From Sphaerochaeta sp032144095 (GTDB taxonomy: Bacteria > Spirochaetota > Spirochaetia > Sphaerochaetales > Sphaerochaetaceae): a DNA stretch of 64,000 nucleotides. This document shows, one piece after another, positions 32,422 to 41,485 of the stretch; position 1 is the stretch's first letter; each line of letters starts with the position of its first letter. The stretch spans positions 34,605-98,604 of the forward strand of contig NZ_JAVSNJ010000007.1 in NCBI RefSeq assembly GCF_032144095.1, written 5' to 3'. Under the pieces are notes generated by a model, which ran no database searches, was not told the DNA's origin, and was given only the letters and a program-made list of their open reading frames with translations. Both the position numbers and the translations under genes were made by a program.

Positions 32422-32437
32422 GTTAGGCACACCTAAC
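32422..32437. promoter_or_regulatory. DtxR/TroR-type metal-repressor operator
   Basis: GTTAGGCACACCTAAC is a 6-4-6 palindrome beginning about three bases after the predicted transcription start. TTAGG...CCTAA palindromes of this type are bound by iron- or manganese-sensing DtxR-family repressors (IdeR, MntR, TroR). It predicts shut-off of the feo genes when the metal is plentiful. Confidence 0.75.
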
Positions 32438-32450
32438 ACGGAGGACCCTT

Positions 32451-32663
32451 ATGCCACTATCCATGCTTCAGGTCGGAGAGAAGAGAACCATTGTTTCCCT
32501 TAATGGTGAAGATGCCATGAAACGGCATCTGCTCGACTTGGGTTTTGTGTTCGGAGAACAGGTGGAAGTAATCGGCAAGAATAGCAACGGCCTCATCCTC
32601 ACGCTGAAAGGCGTACGGCTTGCCCTTAACCAGGGGCTTGCCCACAGAATCAATGTAGCATAA
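32451..32663 (+). CDS. feoA: FeoA domain protein, first copy
   Basis: A 70-residue SH3-like FeoA protein that supports FeoB in ferrous iron uptake. Family features are LGFVFGEQVEVIGK, LKGVRLALNQGLAHRINV. A GGAGGA site precedes the ATG. It is the first gene after the metal-responsive operator. Confidence 0.85.
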   Translation: MPLSMLQVGEKRTIVSLNGEDAMKRHLLDLGFVFGEQVEVIGKNSNGLILTLKGVRLALNQGLAHRINVA

Positions 32664-32692
32664 AGCCATTAGAGATACGAGGAGAAACAAAG

Positions 32693-32914
32693 ATGACACT
32701 AGGGGATTTACGACCTGGCGAGAAGGCCAAGGTTGTCTCGATAGGCACGACCGGAGCTATGCGACAGAGGATTTTGGACATGGGGGTCACTCCAAATGTG
32801 CAGGTGCAGCTCATCAAGATAGCACCACTGGGCGATCCTGTAGAGATTACGGTTCGAGGGTATCAGTTGAGCCTTCGCAAGAGTGAAGCATCACTGATAG
32901 TAGTCGAGAAGTAA
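32693..32914 (+). CDS. FeoA domain protein, second copy
   Basis: A 73-residue FeoA protein with the more typical core MRQRILDMGVTPNVQVQLIKIAPLGDPVEITVRGYQLSLRK, quoted here only as the region from residue 23 onward: key parts are DMGVTPN, APLGDP and RGYQLSLRK. It differs clearly from the first copy, so the two are not a recent duplication and may have separate partners within FeoB complexes. GAGGAG precedes the start. Confidence 0.88.
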   Translation: MTLGDLRPGEKAKVVSIGTTGAMRQRILDMGVTPNVQVQLIKIAPLGDPVEITVRGYQLSLRKSEASLIVVEK

Positions 32915-32922
32915 TTTTTTTT

Positions 32923-32943
32923 GTACTGACAGTTAGTCAGTAC
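32923..32943 (+). promoter_or_regulatory. Hairpin between feoA and feoB
   Basis: GTACTGAC pairs with GTCAGTAC around AGTTA, after a run of eight T. It is not a terminator for the plus strand because the T-run precedes it. A role in mRNA processing or in setting the feoA:feoB ratio is possible. Confidence 0.5.
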
Positions 32944-32962
32944 TAACATATAGGAGACCTAA

Positions 32963-34996
32963 ATGCCGTATACCATAGCATTGGCCGGAAACCCCAACTC
33001 CGGCAAAACCACTGTTTTCAACACCCTGACTGGATCCCGCCAACATGTAGGAAACTGGCCTGGGGTAACTGTTGACAAAAAAGAGGGTGTCTACCGCAAG
33101 GACAGGCAGATGAACATCGTCGACCTTCCTGGTACCTACTCACTCTCCCCGTATAGCGCGGAAGAGGTCATAGCCCATGACTTCATAGTCAAGCAGAGAC
33201 CAGACTGTGTCATTGACATCATCGATGGCACCTCGCTTGAGCGCAACCTCTATCTAGCGCTTCAGATCATGGAGACTGGGGTTCCCACCGTCCTGGGGAT
33301 CAACATGATGGATGAGGTTGCCCTACGCAATGACCATATTGATTTCAAGCGACTGGAAGCTGAATTTGGCGTCGAGGTTGTCCCCTTGGAGGCTCGTTCA
33401 GGAAAGGGGATCGATGCCCTGATGGAAGCTGTCAAGCGCACCATTGAAGGTAACCGTCTTCCCAAAAGGCTTGCTGTCTATGATCTGGCAACCAAGGTTG
33501 ATGAAGACACCCTCGCCGACAAGCGCTACAGCTGTATCACAGAAGTTGTGCAGGCAAGTGTCAGGCACGGCTCGAAGACAGGTCCTGCCCATATAAGCAT
33601 CACCGACAGGATCGATAGGGTCCTGACCCATAAGATCTGGGCCCTTCCTGCCTTCGCCTTCATCATGTACTTTATGTTTGCGGCCACATTCAGTGAGAAT
33701 TTCCTGTTTGTCAAGGGCCTTCCGAGCCCCGGTATCGCCCTTGCCTCCTTGGTGGAGACCCTTTGGGGTTCCCTTACCGATGTAGTCTCAACACTTCTCT
33801 CAAGCGCGGGAGCCGCAGATTGGGCCTATAGCCTGATAATCTCCGGTATCATGGAGGGTCTGGGTGCGGTGTTGGGTTTCCTTCCCCTTATCCTGGTCCT
33901 CTATGTCCTGATGAGCTTTTTGGAAGATAGTGGCTATATGGCTCGTGTGGCCTTTGTCATGGACCGACTGTTCCGTAAGTTTGGGCTCTCTGGCCGTTCC
34001 TTCATCCCACTCCTTATGGGGTTCGGTTGTTCGGTACCGGCTATCATGGCAACCCGTACCCTCGATAATGAGAAGGACCGCAGGATCACGACTCTGCTCT
34101 GTGGCTTCATGCCCTGTGGCGCCAAACTGACCATCTTCATCATGTTTGTCTCGACATTCTTCAGCTCAGGCAACAAGACGTTGGTGCTCTTCTTCATCTA
34201 CATGTTGAGCTTGTCTGTCTCCGTTGTCGTATCGCTGCTTATCAACAAGATTGCCTATAAGGGTGAAACCTCCAACTTCCTTATGGAGCTCCCCCAGTAT
34301 AGGCTCCCGACCCTCCGCAGTGTGGGTATCCATGGCTATGAGAAGGTCAAGGGCTTCATCCAGAAGGCTGGTACCGTCATCCTGGCCGCCACCATCCTTA
34401 TCTGGGCCCTCTCCAACTTCAACTTCTCATCGTTCAATGGAAATAACCAGAGGCAGTACGGTACCCCCCTGGCCCCGATCGAGAGTTCATTCTTGGCTTC
34501 TGTCGGTAAGGCTGTGGCCCCAATCTTCATTCCCGCTGGCTTTGGCGAATGGAGACCTACGGTGGGAATCGCCACAGGATGGATCGCCAAGGAGATGGTT
34601 GTGGTGACCTTGGCACAGCTCTATGCCGAGGATATCAATGAAACGTACCTTGCCCAGTATTTTGCAGATGCATCGCCAGACGAGCTTAGCGAATACGGGT
34701 TCGAGGATGGCATCTATGACAGTGAGGCTGCCTCTGACATCTACACCGAGGCTGTACTCATGACTGGCGGGGATGCACATGGCTTGCCTACCCTCAAGGA
34801 GGACATCCCTACCCGTCAGGCAGCCTTGGCCTATATGGCCTTCAACCTACTCTGCATGCCCTGTTTTGCTGCAGTAGGGGCCATGAGGCGGGAACTGAAG
34901 AGTTGGAGACGTACGTTTGGGCAGGTGGGAATCCAGATGCTGACAGCGTATATTGTAGCGGTAGCGATACATATGTTGGGCAATTTGCTCTTCTAG
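32963..34996 (+). CDS. feoB: Ferrous iron transporter FeoB
   Basis: FeoB is a GTP-binding inner-membrane Fe(II) importer. The N-terminal G domain (residues about 1-165) has GNPNSGKTT (G1), DLPGTYSL (G3) and NMMD (G4). A membrane domain with the two Gate regions follows, including the SFLEDSGYMAR and MGFGCSVPAIMATR motifs and the second Cys-containing gate FNLLCMPCFA. At 677 residues it is slightly shorter than the E. coli form. AGGAG precedes the ATG. Confidence 0.97.
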   Translation: MPYTIALAGNPNSGKTTVFNTLTGSRQHVGNWPGVTVDKKEGVYRKDRQMNIVDLPGTYSLSPYSAEEVIAHDFIVKQRPDCVIDIIDGTSLERNLYLALQIMETGVPTVLGINMMDEVALRNDHIDFKRLEAEFGVEVVPLEARSGKGIDALMEAVKRTIEGNRLPKRLAVYDLATKVDEDTLADKRYSCITEVVQASVRHGSKTGPAHISITDRIDRVLTHKIWALPAFAFIMYFMFAATFSENFLFVKGLPSPGIALASLVETLWGSLTDVVSTLLSSAGAADWAYSLIISGIMEGLGAVLGFLPLILVLYVLMSFLEDSGYMARVAFVMDRLFRKFGLSGRSFIPLLMGFGCSVPAIMATRTLDNEKDRRITTLLCGFMPCGAKLTIFIMFVSTFFSSGNKTLVLFFIYMLSLSVSVVVSLLINKIAYKGETSNFLMELPQYRLPTLRSVGIHGYEKVKGFIQKAGTVILAATILIWALSNFNFSSFNGNNQRQYGTPLAPIESSFLASVGKAVAPIFIPAGFGEWRPTVGIATGWIAKEMVVVTLAQLYAEDINETYLAQYFADASPDELSEYGFEDGIYDSEAASDIYTEAVLMTGGDAHGLPTLKEDIPTRQAALAYMAFNLLCMPCFAAVGAMRRELKSWRRTFGQVGIQMLTAYIVAVAIHMLGNLLF

Positions 34997-35005
34997 GGAG
35001 GCTCT

Positions 35006-35158
35006 ATGATCAATTATGTGATAGCGGCGTCGGTCCTCGTGTTCTTGTTCTTCTTTACCAAAAGAAGGATCCGTGAAGCCAGGAGACGGCATATGCTTAA
35101 AGAAGGGTTTTCATGCACTGGGGACTGTTCCAGTTGTGGCAGTTCCTCCTGTCACTAG
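35006..35158 (+). CDS. FeoB-associated Cys-rich membrane protein
   Basis: A 50-residue protein: one membrane helix (IAASVLVFLFFF), a basic stretch (KRRIREARRR) and a Cys-rich tail with the pattern C-x3-C-x2-C-x4-C-H. This is the plan of the small FeoB-associated proteins that follow feoB in many bacteria and are thought to take part in iron handling or gating. It starts ten bases after feoB, with GGGAGG just upstream. Confidence 0.85.
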   Translation: MINYVIAASVLVFLFFFTKRRIREARRRHMLKEGFSCTGDCSSCGSSSCH

Positions 35159-35173
35159 AGTATGATGAAATTC

Positions 35174-35208
35174 CGGGAAGAGAGGTTTGTTTTCGTCCTC
35201 TCTCCCCG
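35174..35208. terminator. Hairpin between feo operon and the AAA+ gene
   Basis: CGGGAAGAGAGG (35174-35185) pairs with CCTCTCTCCCCG (35197-35208) with one mismatch, 11 base pairs in all. It is followed by TTTCC on the plus strand and lies between two convergent stops. Confidence 0.55.
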
Positions 35209-35212
35209 TTTC

Positions 35213-36322
35213 CTATGCTATATCGTGTGAATCGATCTGCAGCAAAGGGTTGCGCCCACTTCTGATGGAGGACCGCTTCAGGGTTGAGAAGAGCTGACGG
35301 ACATTACCGGGCCAAGAATAGAGCTGAAGCAGTTTCATGTCCTGCTCAGATATCTGCTTTCCTGGAAAGTGCTGTTTGAGGAAGTGACGGGATAACAAAG
35401 GAATATCCTCGGCATGTTCCCTCAGCGGAGGAAGCCTGATCGTGGTGTCTGAGATTCGGTAGTAGAAATCCTTTCGCATCCTATGCTCTTTGATGAGCAT
35501 TTTCAGATTCTTGTTCGAGGCACTTACCAACTTGAACCTGGAACTCTTTACCTGCGTATCCCCTATCTGGCGATAGTTGCCATTTTCCAGGAGGCGCAGC
35601 ATGTTTGCCTGCGATTCCAGGGAGAGGTTCTCCACTTCATCAAGAAAGAGCGTCGAATCATTGGCGTCATGGACGAGGCCTGGAAGGTCGCTCTTTCCAT
35701 CGGTAAAGGCTCCCTTGACATGCCCGAAGAAGATGGAGTCGCCAAGCTGTCCCTGCAGTAGGGAACAGTTGACAGGAACCATTTTCCTGGAGGGGTTGCC
35801 TATCCTATGGATGATGGATGCAGCTATCTCCTTTCCTGTGCCAGTCTCTCCAAAAAGATGAATGGAACACTCCTGCTTGGCATAGAGGGCCAGCGCCTCC
35901 CTGACCTCCTGCATACAGTTGCTCTCTCCTATGAGGCTCTCCGTACAGTAGCTTGCATGCTCGCTTACGCTCTCTGTTGCACCCAACCGGGAAAAGAGCA
36001 TCTGATAGTCAAGGCTCTCCTTGTGGACGAATTCAACAGGAAATGGGAGGGATGGGAGTTTGAAAGGTATGTGTCCGCGGTCTAGGAACAGGAGGACACT
36101 CCCCTGCAACCGGAGTTCCTGTAATTCAGAGAGCAGCTTGCCCTGTGAGCTCGAGCCAAGCTTTTCATCTGCAATGACCCAGAGGGTATCTTCATGCCCT
36201 TGTTTTGCAAGTGCTGCAAGCAATTTCTCGACCATACTGTATTCATGTAAGTATTCACGCGAAAAGTAGTTTCTGAAGCGTCCCTTGAAACGCCAATCAG
36301 ACGAGACGATGTGCAGAGACAT
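35213..36322 (-). CDS. Receiver-AAA+ protein of the sigma-54 activator family, without DNA-binding domain
   Basis: A 369-residue two-domain protein. The N-terminal 115 residues look like a response-regulator receiver: Asp9, Asp52 at the phosphorylation position and Lys101. The AAA+ domain (from about residue 130) has Walker A GETGTGKE, Walker B STLFLDEVE and arginine-finger region KDFYYRI. The sigma-54-contact loop, GAFTGA in true activators, reads GAFTDG. The protein ends right after WPGNVRQL and the lid, with no Fis-type helix-turn-helix. AAGGAGG precedes the ATG. It may act from solution on sigma-54 promoters or have a non-transcriptional job. No histidine kinase gene is adjacent. Confidence 0.8.
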   Translation of the reverse strand: MSLHIVSSDWRFKGRFRNYFSREYLHEYSMVEKLLAALAKQGHEDTLWVIADEKLGSSSQGKLLSELQELRLQGSVLLFLDRGHIPFKLPSLPFPVEFVHKESLDYQMLFSRLGATESVSEHASYCTESLIGESNCMQEVREALALYAKQECSIHLFGETGTGKEIAASIIHRIGNPSRKMVPVNCSLLQGQLGDSIFFGHVKGAFTDGKSDLPGLVHDANDSTLFLDEVENLSLESQANMLRLLENGNYRQIGDTQVKSSRFKLVSASNKNLKMLIKEHRMRKDFYYRISDTTIRLPPLREHAEDIPLLSRHFLKQHFPGKQISEQDMKLLQLYSWPGNVRQLFSTLKRSSIRSGRNPLLQIDSHDIA

Positions 36323-36431
36323 GAAAAAGCACCTCCTTCAACGGGCCACATTGTTCTGGTTAGTTTCCAATGCTAAAAGTGTAGGTTCTCTTGTTTTGGT
36401 CCGCTACTCTAAGAATAAGAGGTGTACCGGT

Positions 36432-37214
36432 TTATTTCTCTGTTTCTGTCATAAGTGTCTGGACCACAGCGAGGGCGTAGGTGGCTGCAGTTTCCGCGCG
36501 GAGGATGTTGGTGTTCAGCAAAGCGGGAAGAAAGCCAGCCTCCTCGAGGAAAAGGCACTCCTCATCGGAGAGCCCACCCTCAGAGCCGATAAGGATACCC
36601 ACCGGTGTGCCGGAGGGTATGGTGGCAACCAACTTCGGAAGGCTCTGGCTCAGCCCTCTCTCACTCTGGTGAAAGAAGATGAACGGGCCCTTGTTCTGCC
36701 AATGCTGAGGAAGCTCCTCGATGGAGAGGATCTGGTCGTCCAGACGGGTTGGGATGGGTGATCCGCTTTGCTGGATTGCTTCCTTGACCTGGCCTTCCAG
36801 GCGATCTGAGGCGCTCTCCTTCTTGTTTGAGAAGTCCCTGACACAGAACTTGCTCTGCACGAGCGTGATCTGCTCAACCCCGATCTCGGTGGCTTGCCTG
36901 ACGATCAGCTCATTCTTCTTCCCCTTACAGAGGCACTGATAGAGAAAGAGGCGGGGGTAGGGCCCCCCGTACGAAGGAAGGGAGTCTATGGAAACCACAG
37001 CCTCGCCCTCCTCGGTAGCAGTGGCTGAGAGTGTACAGCTGTTTTTCTCTATCCTTTCCAGTCTGAGGTTCCAGGTCTTGCCTTTGCGGTCCCGGCCAAG
37101 TATCTGGTCTCCCACCTTCAGGCGCAGTACCTTTACCAGGTACTGGTTCTCCTTACCGGTTAGGGTGAGGTTCTTCTCCCCATGGAAGGATCCATCCAGC
37201 AGGTACTGTCTCAT
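36432..37214 (-). CDS. rsmE: 16S rRNA m3U1498 methyltransferase
   Basis: RsmE methylates N3 of U1498 in 16S rRNA with SAM. The 260 residues have an N-terminal PUA-like domain (about 1-70) and the SPOUT knot with IGSEGGLSDEE and NILRAETAATYALA, the family's SAM-binding signatures. It overlaps the upstream protease gene by four bases (ATGA). Confidence 0.95.
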   Translation of the reverse strand: MRQYLLDGSFHGEKNLTLTGKENQYLVKVLRLKVGDQILGRDRKGKTWNLRLERIEKNSCTLSATATEEGEAVVSIDSLPSYGGPYPRLFLYQCLCKGKKNELIVRQATEIGVEQITLVQSKFCVRDFSNKKESASDRLEGQVKEAIQQSGSPIPTRLDDQILSIEELPQHWQNKGPFIFFHQSERGLSQSLPKLVATIPSGTPVGILIGSEGGLSDEECLFLEEAGFLPALLNTNILRAETAATYALAVVQTLMTETEK

Positions 37215-38647
37215 TTGCCTGTACGGATGAACTCAACAGCGCGCTTGAGCTGATTGTCAAAGACAAGGTCCCCTACCGGCCTGTCATCATAGGGCATCCT
37301 TCCAAGGTACTCGTTTCTCATCAGGATATTCAGGATATCCCTGTTGATGCCTTCCTGGGTATATTGCTCTGAAAAGAGGAGGATGTTCTCGGTGGTAGCC
37401 TCTGGGTGGTTGTCGGCAAAAACCGAAAGGGCCTTGTCTGTCATCAGCTTTTCGTAGGCGGGAATCTCGGATTCCTCAAGCTTGATATCCTCAATCTTGA
37501 TATCCGGTTCAATGCCCTTCTTGTGGATGTTCTCCCCTGTTGGGGTATAGTAGTGGGCAGTGGTTACCTGCGCATACCCTTCGCCAAACTTGAAGACATC
37601 CTGCACTATTCCCTTGCCGAAGGTTTTTGTCCCTATGAGGGTGGCCCTGCCATTGTCCTTCAGTGCGGCTGCAAGGATCTCTGAGGAAGAGGCCGAACCC
37701 CCGTTGGTAAGCAGGACTATGGGCAGGTCCTTGGGAACTACAGTGGAGCCTGTGGAGATGTAGCGCTGGTCGCGGTTTGAACCTTTCTTCCCTTGGATGG
37801 TCACCAGGGTCTTTCCTGCAGGCAGGAAGATGTTCGCAACCTGCATGGCCCCATCGACTGCGCCACCGGAGTTGTTGCGTTCATCGATGATCAGGCCCTT
37901 GATGCCTTCTTTTACCAGTTTCTTGACACTATCGAGCATCTGTTCGCCGGTTTGGGGGGTGAATTCGGAAAGTACTATGTAGCCGATATCCCCATCGATC
38001 ACATTGCCTTCGACCGTCGGTGTGCTGATTTTCTCCCTCATCAGGCTAAGGTCAAAGGAGGTGCCATTCCTGAACACGGTGATGGTGACCTGGGTGTTTG
38101 GCTCACCTCTGAGAAGCATGCTCGCCTCATAGCTGGAGAGGTCATCGACCTTCTCAGCGTTGATGTGGCTTATGAGGTCTCCTGCCAGAAGCCCTGCACG
38201 TTGGGCAGGAGAGCCTGGGAAGGGGGAAATGATCGTGACCATGTAGGAGGAAGGATCGGAAAGGTCTTTTTTCTCCGGAGAGGGCTTGTTCAGGTATGTC
38301 CCGATCCCCCCATATATCCCAGTATTGCCTTCCATATAGGAGGTCGCTTCAGAAGGGGGTACGTAGAATGAGTATTGGTCGTCAAGGGATGCTATGAGTG
38401 CGCTGGCAAGGTTGTTGAAGACCTTCTCCTTGTCGACCTCATCGATGTAGATGCTGTCAACGTAGCGGTAGAGCCGACCCAGGGCCTCCATATCGGTGGA
38501 TATGGTATCGACCTTCTTGGGCGCGACAAGGGAACTGTTGGTAGGGGTCGCGATTAATTCCTCTAGGGATCCTGAGGAGAAAAGAGGAATAACGATAAGC
38601 AATAGTATCAGCGAAAGGCTAAGCCTTGTCGAATAATTTCTTTTCAT
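37211..38647 (-). CDS. ctpA: Carboxy-terminal processing protease (S41 family)
   Basis: A periplasmic Ser/Lys protease. A signal anchor lies at residues about 8-24, a PDZ domain around 110-200 (PAQRAGLLAGDLISHINAE), then the S41 core IDERNNSGGAVDGAM. The catalytic Ser is in GGSASSSEILAAALKD and the Lys in GTKTFGKGIVQD. The open frame extends five codons to a TTG at 38662, but the ATG at 38647 lies six bases after a TATATT hexamer and matches the pattern of leaderless starts in this window (478 residues). It is divergent from lgt. Confidence 0.92.
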   Translation of the reverse strand: MKRNYSTRLSLSLILLLIVIPLFSSGSLEELIATPTNSSLVAPKKVDTISTDMEALGRLYRYVDSIYIDEVDKEKVFNNLASALIASLDDQYSFYVPPSEATSYMEGNTGIYGGIGTYLNKPSPEKKDLSDPSSYMVTIISPFPGSPAQRAGLLAGDLISHINAEKVDDLSSYEASMLLRGEPNTQVTITVFRNGTSFDLSLMREKISTPTVEGNVIDGDIGYIVLSEFTPQTGEQMLDSVKKLVKEGIKGLIIDERNNSGGAVDGAMQVANIFLPAGKTLVTIQGKKGSNRDQRYISTGSTVVPKDLPIVLLTNGGSASSSEILAAALKDNGRATLIGTKTFGKGIVQDVFKFGEGYAQVTTAHYYTPTGENIHKKGIEPDIKIEDIKLEESEIPAYEKLMTDKALSVFADNHPEATTENILLFSEQYTQEGINRDILNILMRNEYLGRMPYDDRPVGDLVFDNQLKRAVEFIRTGK

Positions 38648-38694
38648 AGGAGAAATATACAAAATATTGTAATTTTAGGCTACTCTTTACAGTA

Positions 38695-38723
38695 TTGACC
38701 TCTACACTATTGCACATTACACT
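38695..38723 (+). promoter_or_regulatory. lgt promoter, predicted leaderless start
   Basis: -35 TTGACC (38695-38700), 17-base spacer, -10 TACACT (38718-38723), six bases, then the lgt ATG at 38730. No Shine-Dalgarno is present. Confidence 0.7.
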
Positions 38724-38729
38724 CACGCT

Positions 38730-39677
38730 ATGACTCAATTCTTCCTGTTTCCCGGTTGGATTTCTCCTGAAATCATCCCCGGCTTACCCCTCAGATGGTA
38801 TGGTTTTATGTATGTGGTAGCCTTTGCCATCACCTATGCCCTGATACGGGTGCAAGCAAGGAAGCAGGAGATAACGCTCGACCAGGACCAGACCCTTAAC
38901 CTGGTACTGGCCTGTATCATCGGCCTTGTGGTGGGCGCCCGCCTCTTCTCCGTGCTCTTCTATGACGGGTCCTTCTACTACTGGACCCACCCTTGGATGA
39001 TCTTCTGGCCTTTCAGGGGGAGGCAGTTCATCGGCCTTCCCGGGATGAGCTACCATGGAGGGTTGGTTGGCGCGGCTATCGGTGCCTACCTCTTCAGCAG
39101 GAAGAACGAGATGCCGTTTCTCGAACTTGCCGACACTGTCTGCTACTCGGCCCCCTTGGGCTATACCTTCGGGCGGCTAGGAAACTTCATCAACGGCGAG
39201 TTGTTTGGCCGTGTCTCCACAAGACCCTGGGCACTGGTGTTTCCCGATGCCCCCCATTTTTCCACCAACTACGCCTGGGTACGCAGCATAGCTGATAGCT
39301 TGGACATCCCCTATACAACTGGGGCTCTGCTCAATCTTCCCCGTCACCCCTCACAGCTCTATGAAGCCCTCTTCGAAGGGGTTGTGTTGTTCTTGCTCAT
39401 GTGGTTTGTCATCCGTCCGAGAAGGGAGAAGCAACCCCATGGGTTTGCCCTCTCCCTCTACCTCATGCTCTATGGGCTCATCAGGTTTGTCATTGAGTAT
39501 TTCAGGGCCCCTGATGAGAACTTGGGCTATATGCTTCCGTGGGGAAAGGAGAGCGACAACATCGCCCTTTTCCAGTCATTCTTCAATATCTCGATGGGAC
39601 AACTGTTCTGTCTTTCCATGATTCTTGCCGGCCTGGCCCTCTTTCTGGTGGTAAGAAAAACAAACAAGAGGGCTTAG
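38730..39677 (+). CDS. lgt: Prolipoprotein diacylglyceryl transferase
   Basis: Lgt adds diacylglycerol to the lipobox Cys of prolipoproteins in the inner membrane. The 315 residues contain the Lgt signature GRLGNFINGELFGR, the early PLRWYGFMYV and HPSQLYEALFEG, within about seven membrane segments. It is needed for the lipoproteins encoded in this window. It is followed after ten bases by the aminopeptidase P gene. Confidence 0.96.
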   Translation: MTQFFLFPGWISPEIIPGLPLRWYGFMYVVAFAITYALIRVQARKQEITLDQDQTLNLVLACIIGLVVGARLFSVLFYDGSFYYWTHPWMIFWPFRGRQFIGLPGMSYHGGLVGAAIGAYLFSRKNEMPFLELADTVCYSAPLGYTFGRLGNFINGELFGRVSTRPWALVFPDAPHFSTNYAWVRSIADSLDIPYTTGALLNLPRHPSQLYEALFEGVVLFLLMWFVIRPRREKQPHGFALSLYLMLYGLIRFVIEYFRAPDENLGYMLPWGKESDNIALFQSFFNISMGQLFCLSMILAGLALFLVVRKTNKRA

Positions 39678-39687
39678 GAGTAGAAAC

Positions 39688-41463
39688 ATGCCATCAATCG
39701 ATCAGAGAGTTGCCGCCCTTCGTGCTGTCCTTGCCCGTGAAAACCTGGACGCCTGGTATATCAACGGGACCGATCCTCACCAGAGTGAGTATGTCTCGGA
39801 GCGTTGGAAGAGCAGGCAGTGGATCTCCGGCTTCACCGGAAGTGCCGGCACTGTCATTGTCACGAAAGATGAGGCCCTGCTATGGGCAGATTCACGCTAC
39901 TTTATCCAAGCTGCCCAGCAGATCGAGGGTAGTTGCTTTTCCCTCATGAAACTCGATACACCCCAGGTCCCCGACCCCCAGAGCTGGCTGGCAACCCAGC
40001 TTGCAAAAGGATCGAGGGTGGGTATCGACGCCTCAACCCTTACCGTAACTGCCCGGGAGGAGATGGAAGCGGCCTTTGCAACCCCGGCCATTGAGCTTGT
40101 GATTTCTCCTGACTATCTGGATGAGATCTGGCCCGACCGGCCAAGCATTCCAGCGACCACTGTCGTTGAGGTCCCCAATGAAATTGCTGGATTCAGCCGA
40201 ATCCAGAAACTGACCATGGTACGCCTGGCAATGGTGAGGAAGGGGTGTACCTATACCCTCATCTCCTCCCTGGACGATATCGCCTGGATCACCAACCTCC
40301 GTTCCTCCGATGTTTCGGTCCACTCCCCGGTCTTCCTCTCCTTTCTTCTCATAGGGACAGAGAAGGCCTGGCTTTTCACCGATCCCAAGCGGTTCTCCAA
40401 ACAGATTGCAGAGGATATGGCACAGGAGTATGAGATACTCGATTATGCGATAGCCAAAGATATCATTGCAGATCTCATCACCGAACACGATGCCATCTAT
40501 TTTGACCCCAAGAAGACCAACCTCACCCTCTTTGATGCCATCAAGGTGGCGAAACAGGTAAAGGGAAGGGATTTTACCACCGACCTGAAGGCCTGCAAGA
40601 ATGAGACCGAGCTTGAGGGGATGCGCCGTTCGCACCTGCTTGATGGGGTTGCCCTGGTGAACTTCCTCGCCCGCCTCGATACTGAGCACGGCTGCTATGA
40701 CGAGATCGAGGTCTCTACCTTGCTGCAACAGCAGAGAGAGAGAAACAAGGAGTGCATTGGATCCTCCTTCTCTCCCATCTCCGGTTGGGCTGAACATGGG
40801 GCGATGTGCCACTACAGCGCCACGAAGGAGAGCTCCTCCCGCATTGAAGGCGATGGATTGCTGGTCCTCGATACCGGTGGCATGTACCGGTTCGGCCTGA
40901 CCGACATAACCCGAACCATCTTGTTTGGCAAGGCTACTGATGAGCAGAGGCAGGACTATACCTTGGTGCTCAAGGGCAATCTTGCCCTCGCCTCGGCCCG
41001 CTTCCCTGAAGGGACCTGTGGCTACCAGCTCGATATCCTTGCCAGGCAGTTCCTCTGGCAGAATGGGATGACCTACTTCCATGGCACCGGCCATGGCCTG
41101 GGTTTCCGCCTGAATGTGCATGAGGGACCTGCTGTCATCAATACCCGCGCTGTGGATGTCCCCCTGAAGAAAGGGATGATCCTCAGTGATGAGCCAGGCC
41201 TCTACAAGGAAGGTCGGCATGGGATCCGCATTGAGAACATAGTTGCGGTTCGCGAGGACATCAAGACTGAATTTGGGCAGTTTTTGGGTTTCGAGGTATT
41301 GACCATCTGCCCGTTTGAACGCAAGTTGATAGAGAAGGCCCTTCTTGGCGAAGCTGAGATTTCCATGGTGAATAATTACCATCGGTGGGTCTATGAGGAA
41401 CTGAAGGATCTGGTTGATGATGAGGCGAAAGCCTATCTGAGACAGGCTACCCTTCCTCTCTGA
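39688..41463 (+). CDS. Aminopeptidase P-type metallopeptidase (M24)
   Basis: A 591-residue Xaa-Pro aminopeptidase-like enzyme of the long, three-domain eukaryotic-type layout: two creatinase-like N-terminal domains (about 1-300) and a C-terminal pita-bread domain. Metal ligands are visible: Asp in LDTGG and in GLTDITRT, His in FHGTGHGLG, Glu in LSDEPGLY and Glu in GIRIENIV. No signal peptide, so it acts on cytoplasmic peptides. GGAG precedes the ATG. Confidence 0.93.
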   Translation: MPSIDQRVAALRAVLARENLDAWYINGTDPHQSEYVSERWKSRQWISGFTGSAGTVIVTKDEALLWADSRYFIQAAQQIEGSCFSLMKLDTPQVPDPQSWLATQLAKGSRVGIDASTLTVTAREEMEAAFATPAIELVISPDYLDEIWPDRPSIPATTVVEVPNEIAGFSRIQKLTMVRLAMVRKGCTYTLISSLDDIAWITNLRSSDVSVHSPVFLSFLLIGTEKAWLFTDPKRFSKQIAEDMAQEYEILDYAIAKDIIADLITEHDAIYFDPKKTNLTLFDAIKVAKQVKGRDFTTDLKACKNETELEGMRRSHLLDGVALVNFLARLDTEHGCYDEIEVSTLLQQQRERNKECIGSSFSPISGWAEHGAMCHYSATKESSSRIEGDGLLVLDTGGMYRFGLTDITRTILFGKATDEQRQDYTLVLKGNLALASARFPEGTCGYQLDILARQFLWQNGMTYFHGTGHGLGFRLNVHEGPAVINTRAVDVPLKKGMILSDEPGLYKEGRHGIRIENIVAVREDIKTEFGQFLGFEVLTICPFERKLIEKALLGEAEISMVNNYHRWVYEELKDLVDDEAKAYLRQATLPL

Positions 41464-41485
41464 ACGAATATAAGGAGTTACTGTC

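Noticed and set aside
32923..32943. Terminator between the second feoA and feoB
   Set aside because: The T-run is upstream of the hairpin, so it cannot terminate plus-strand transcription, and all feo genes are needed together.
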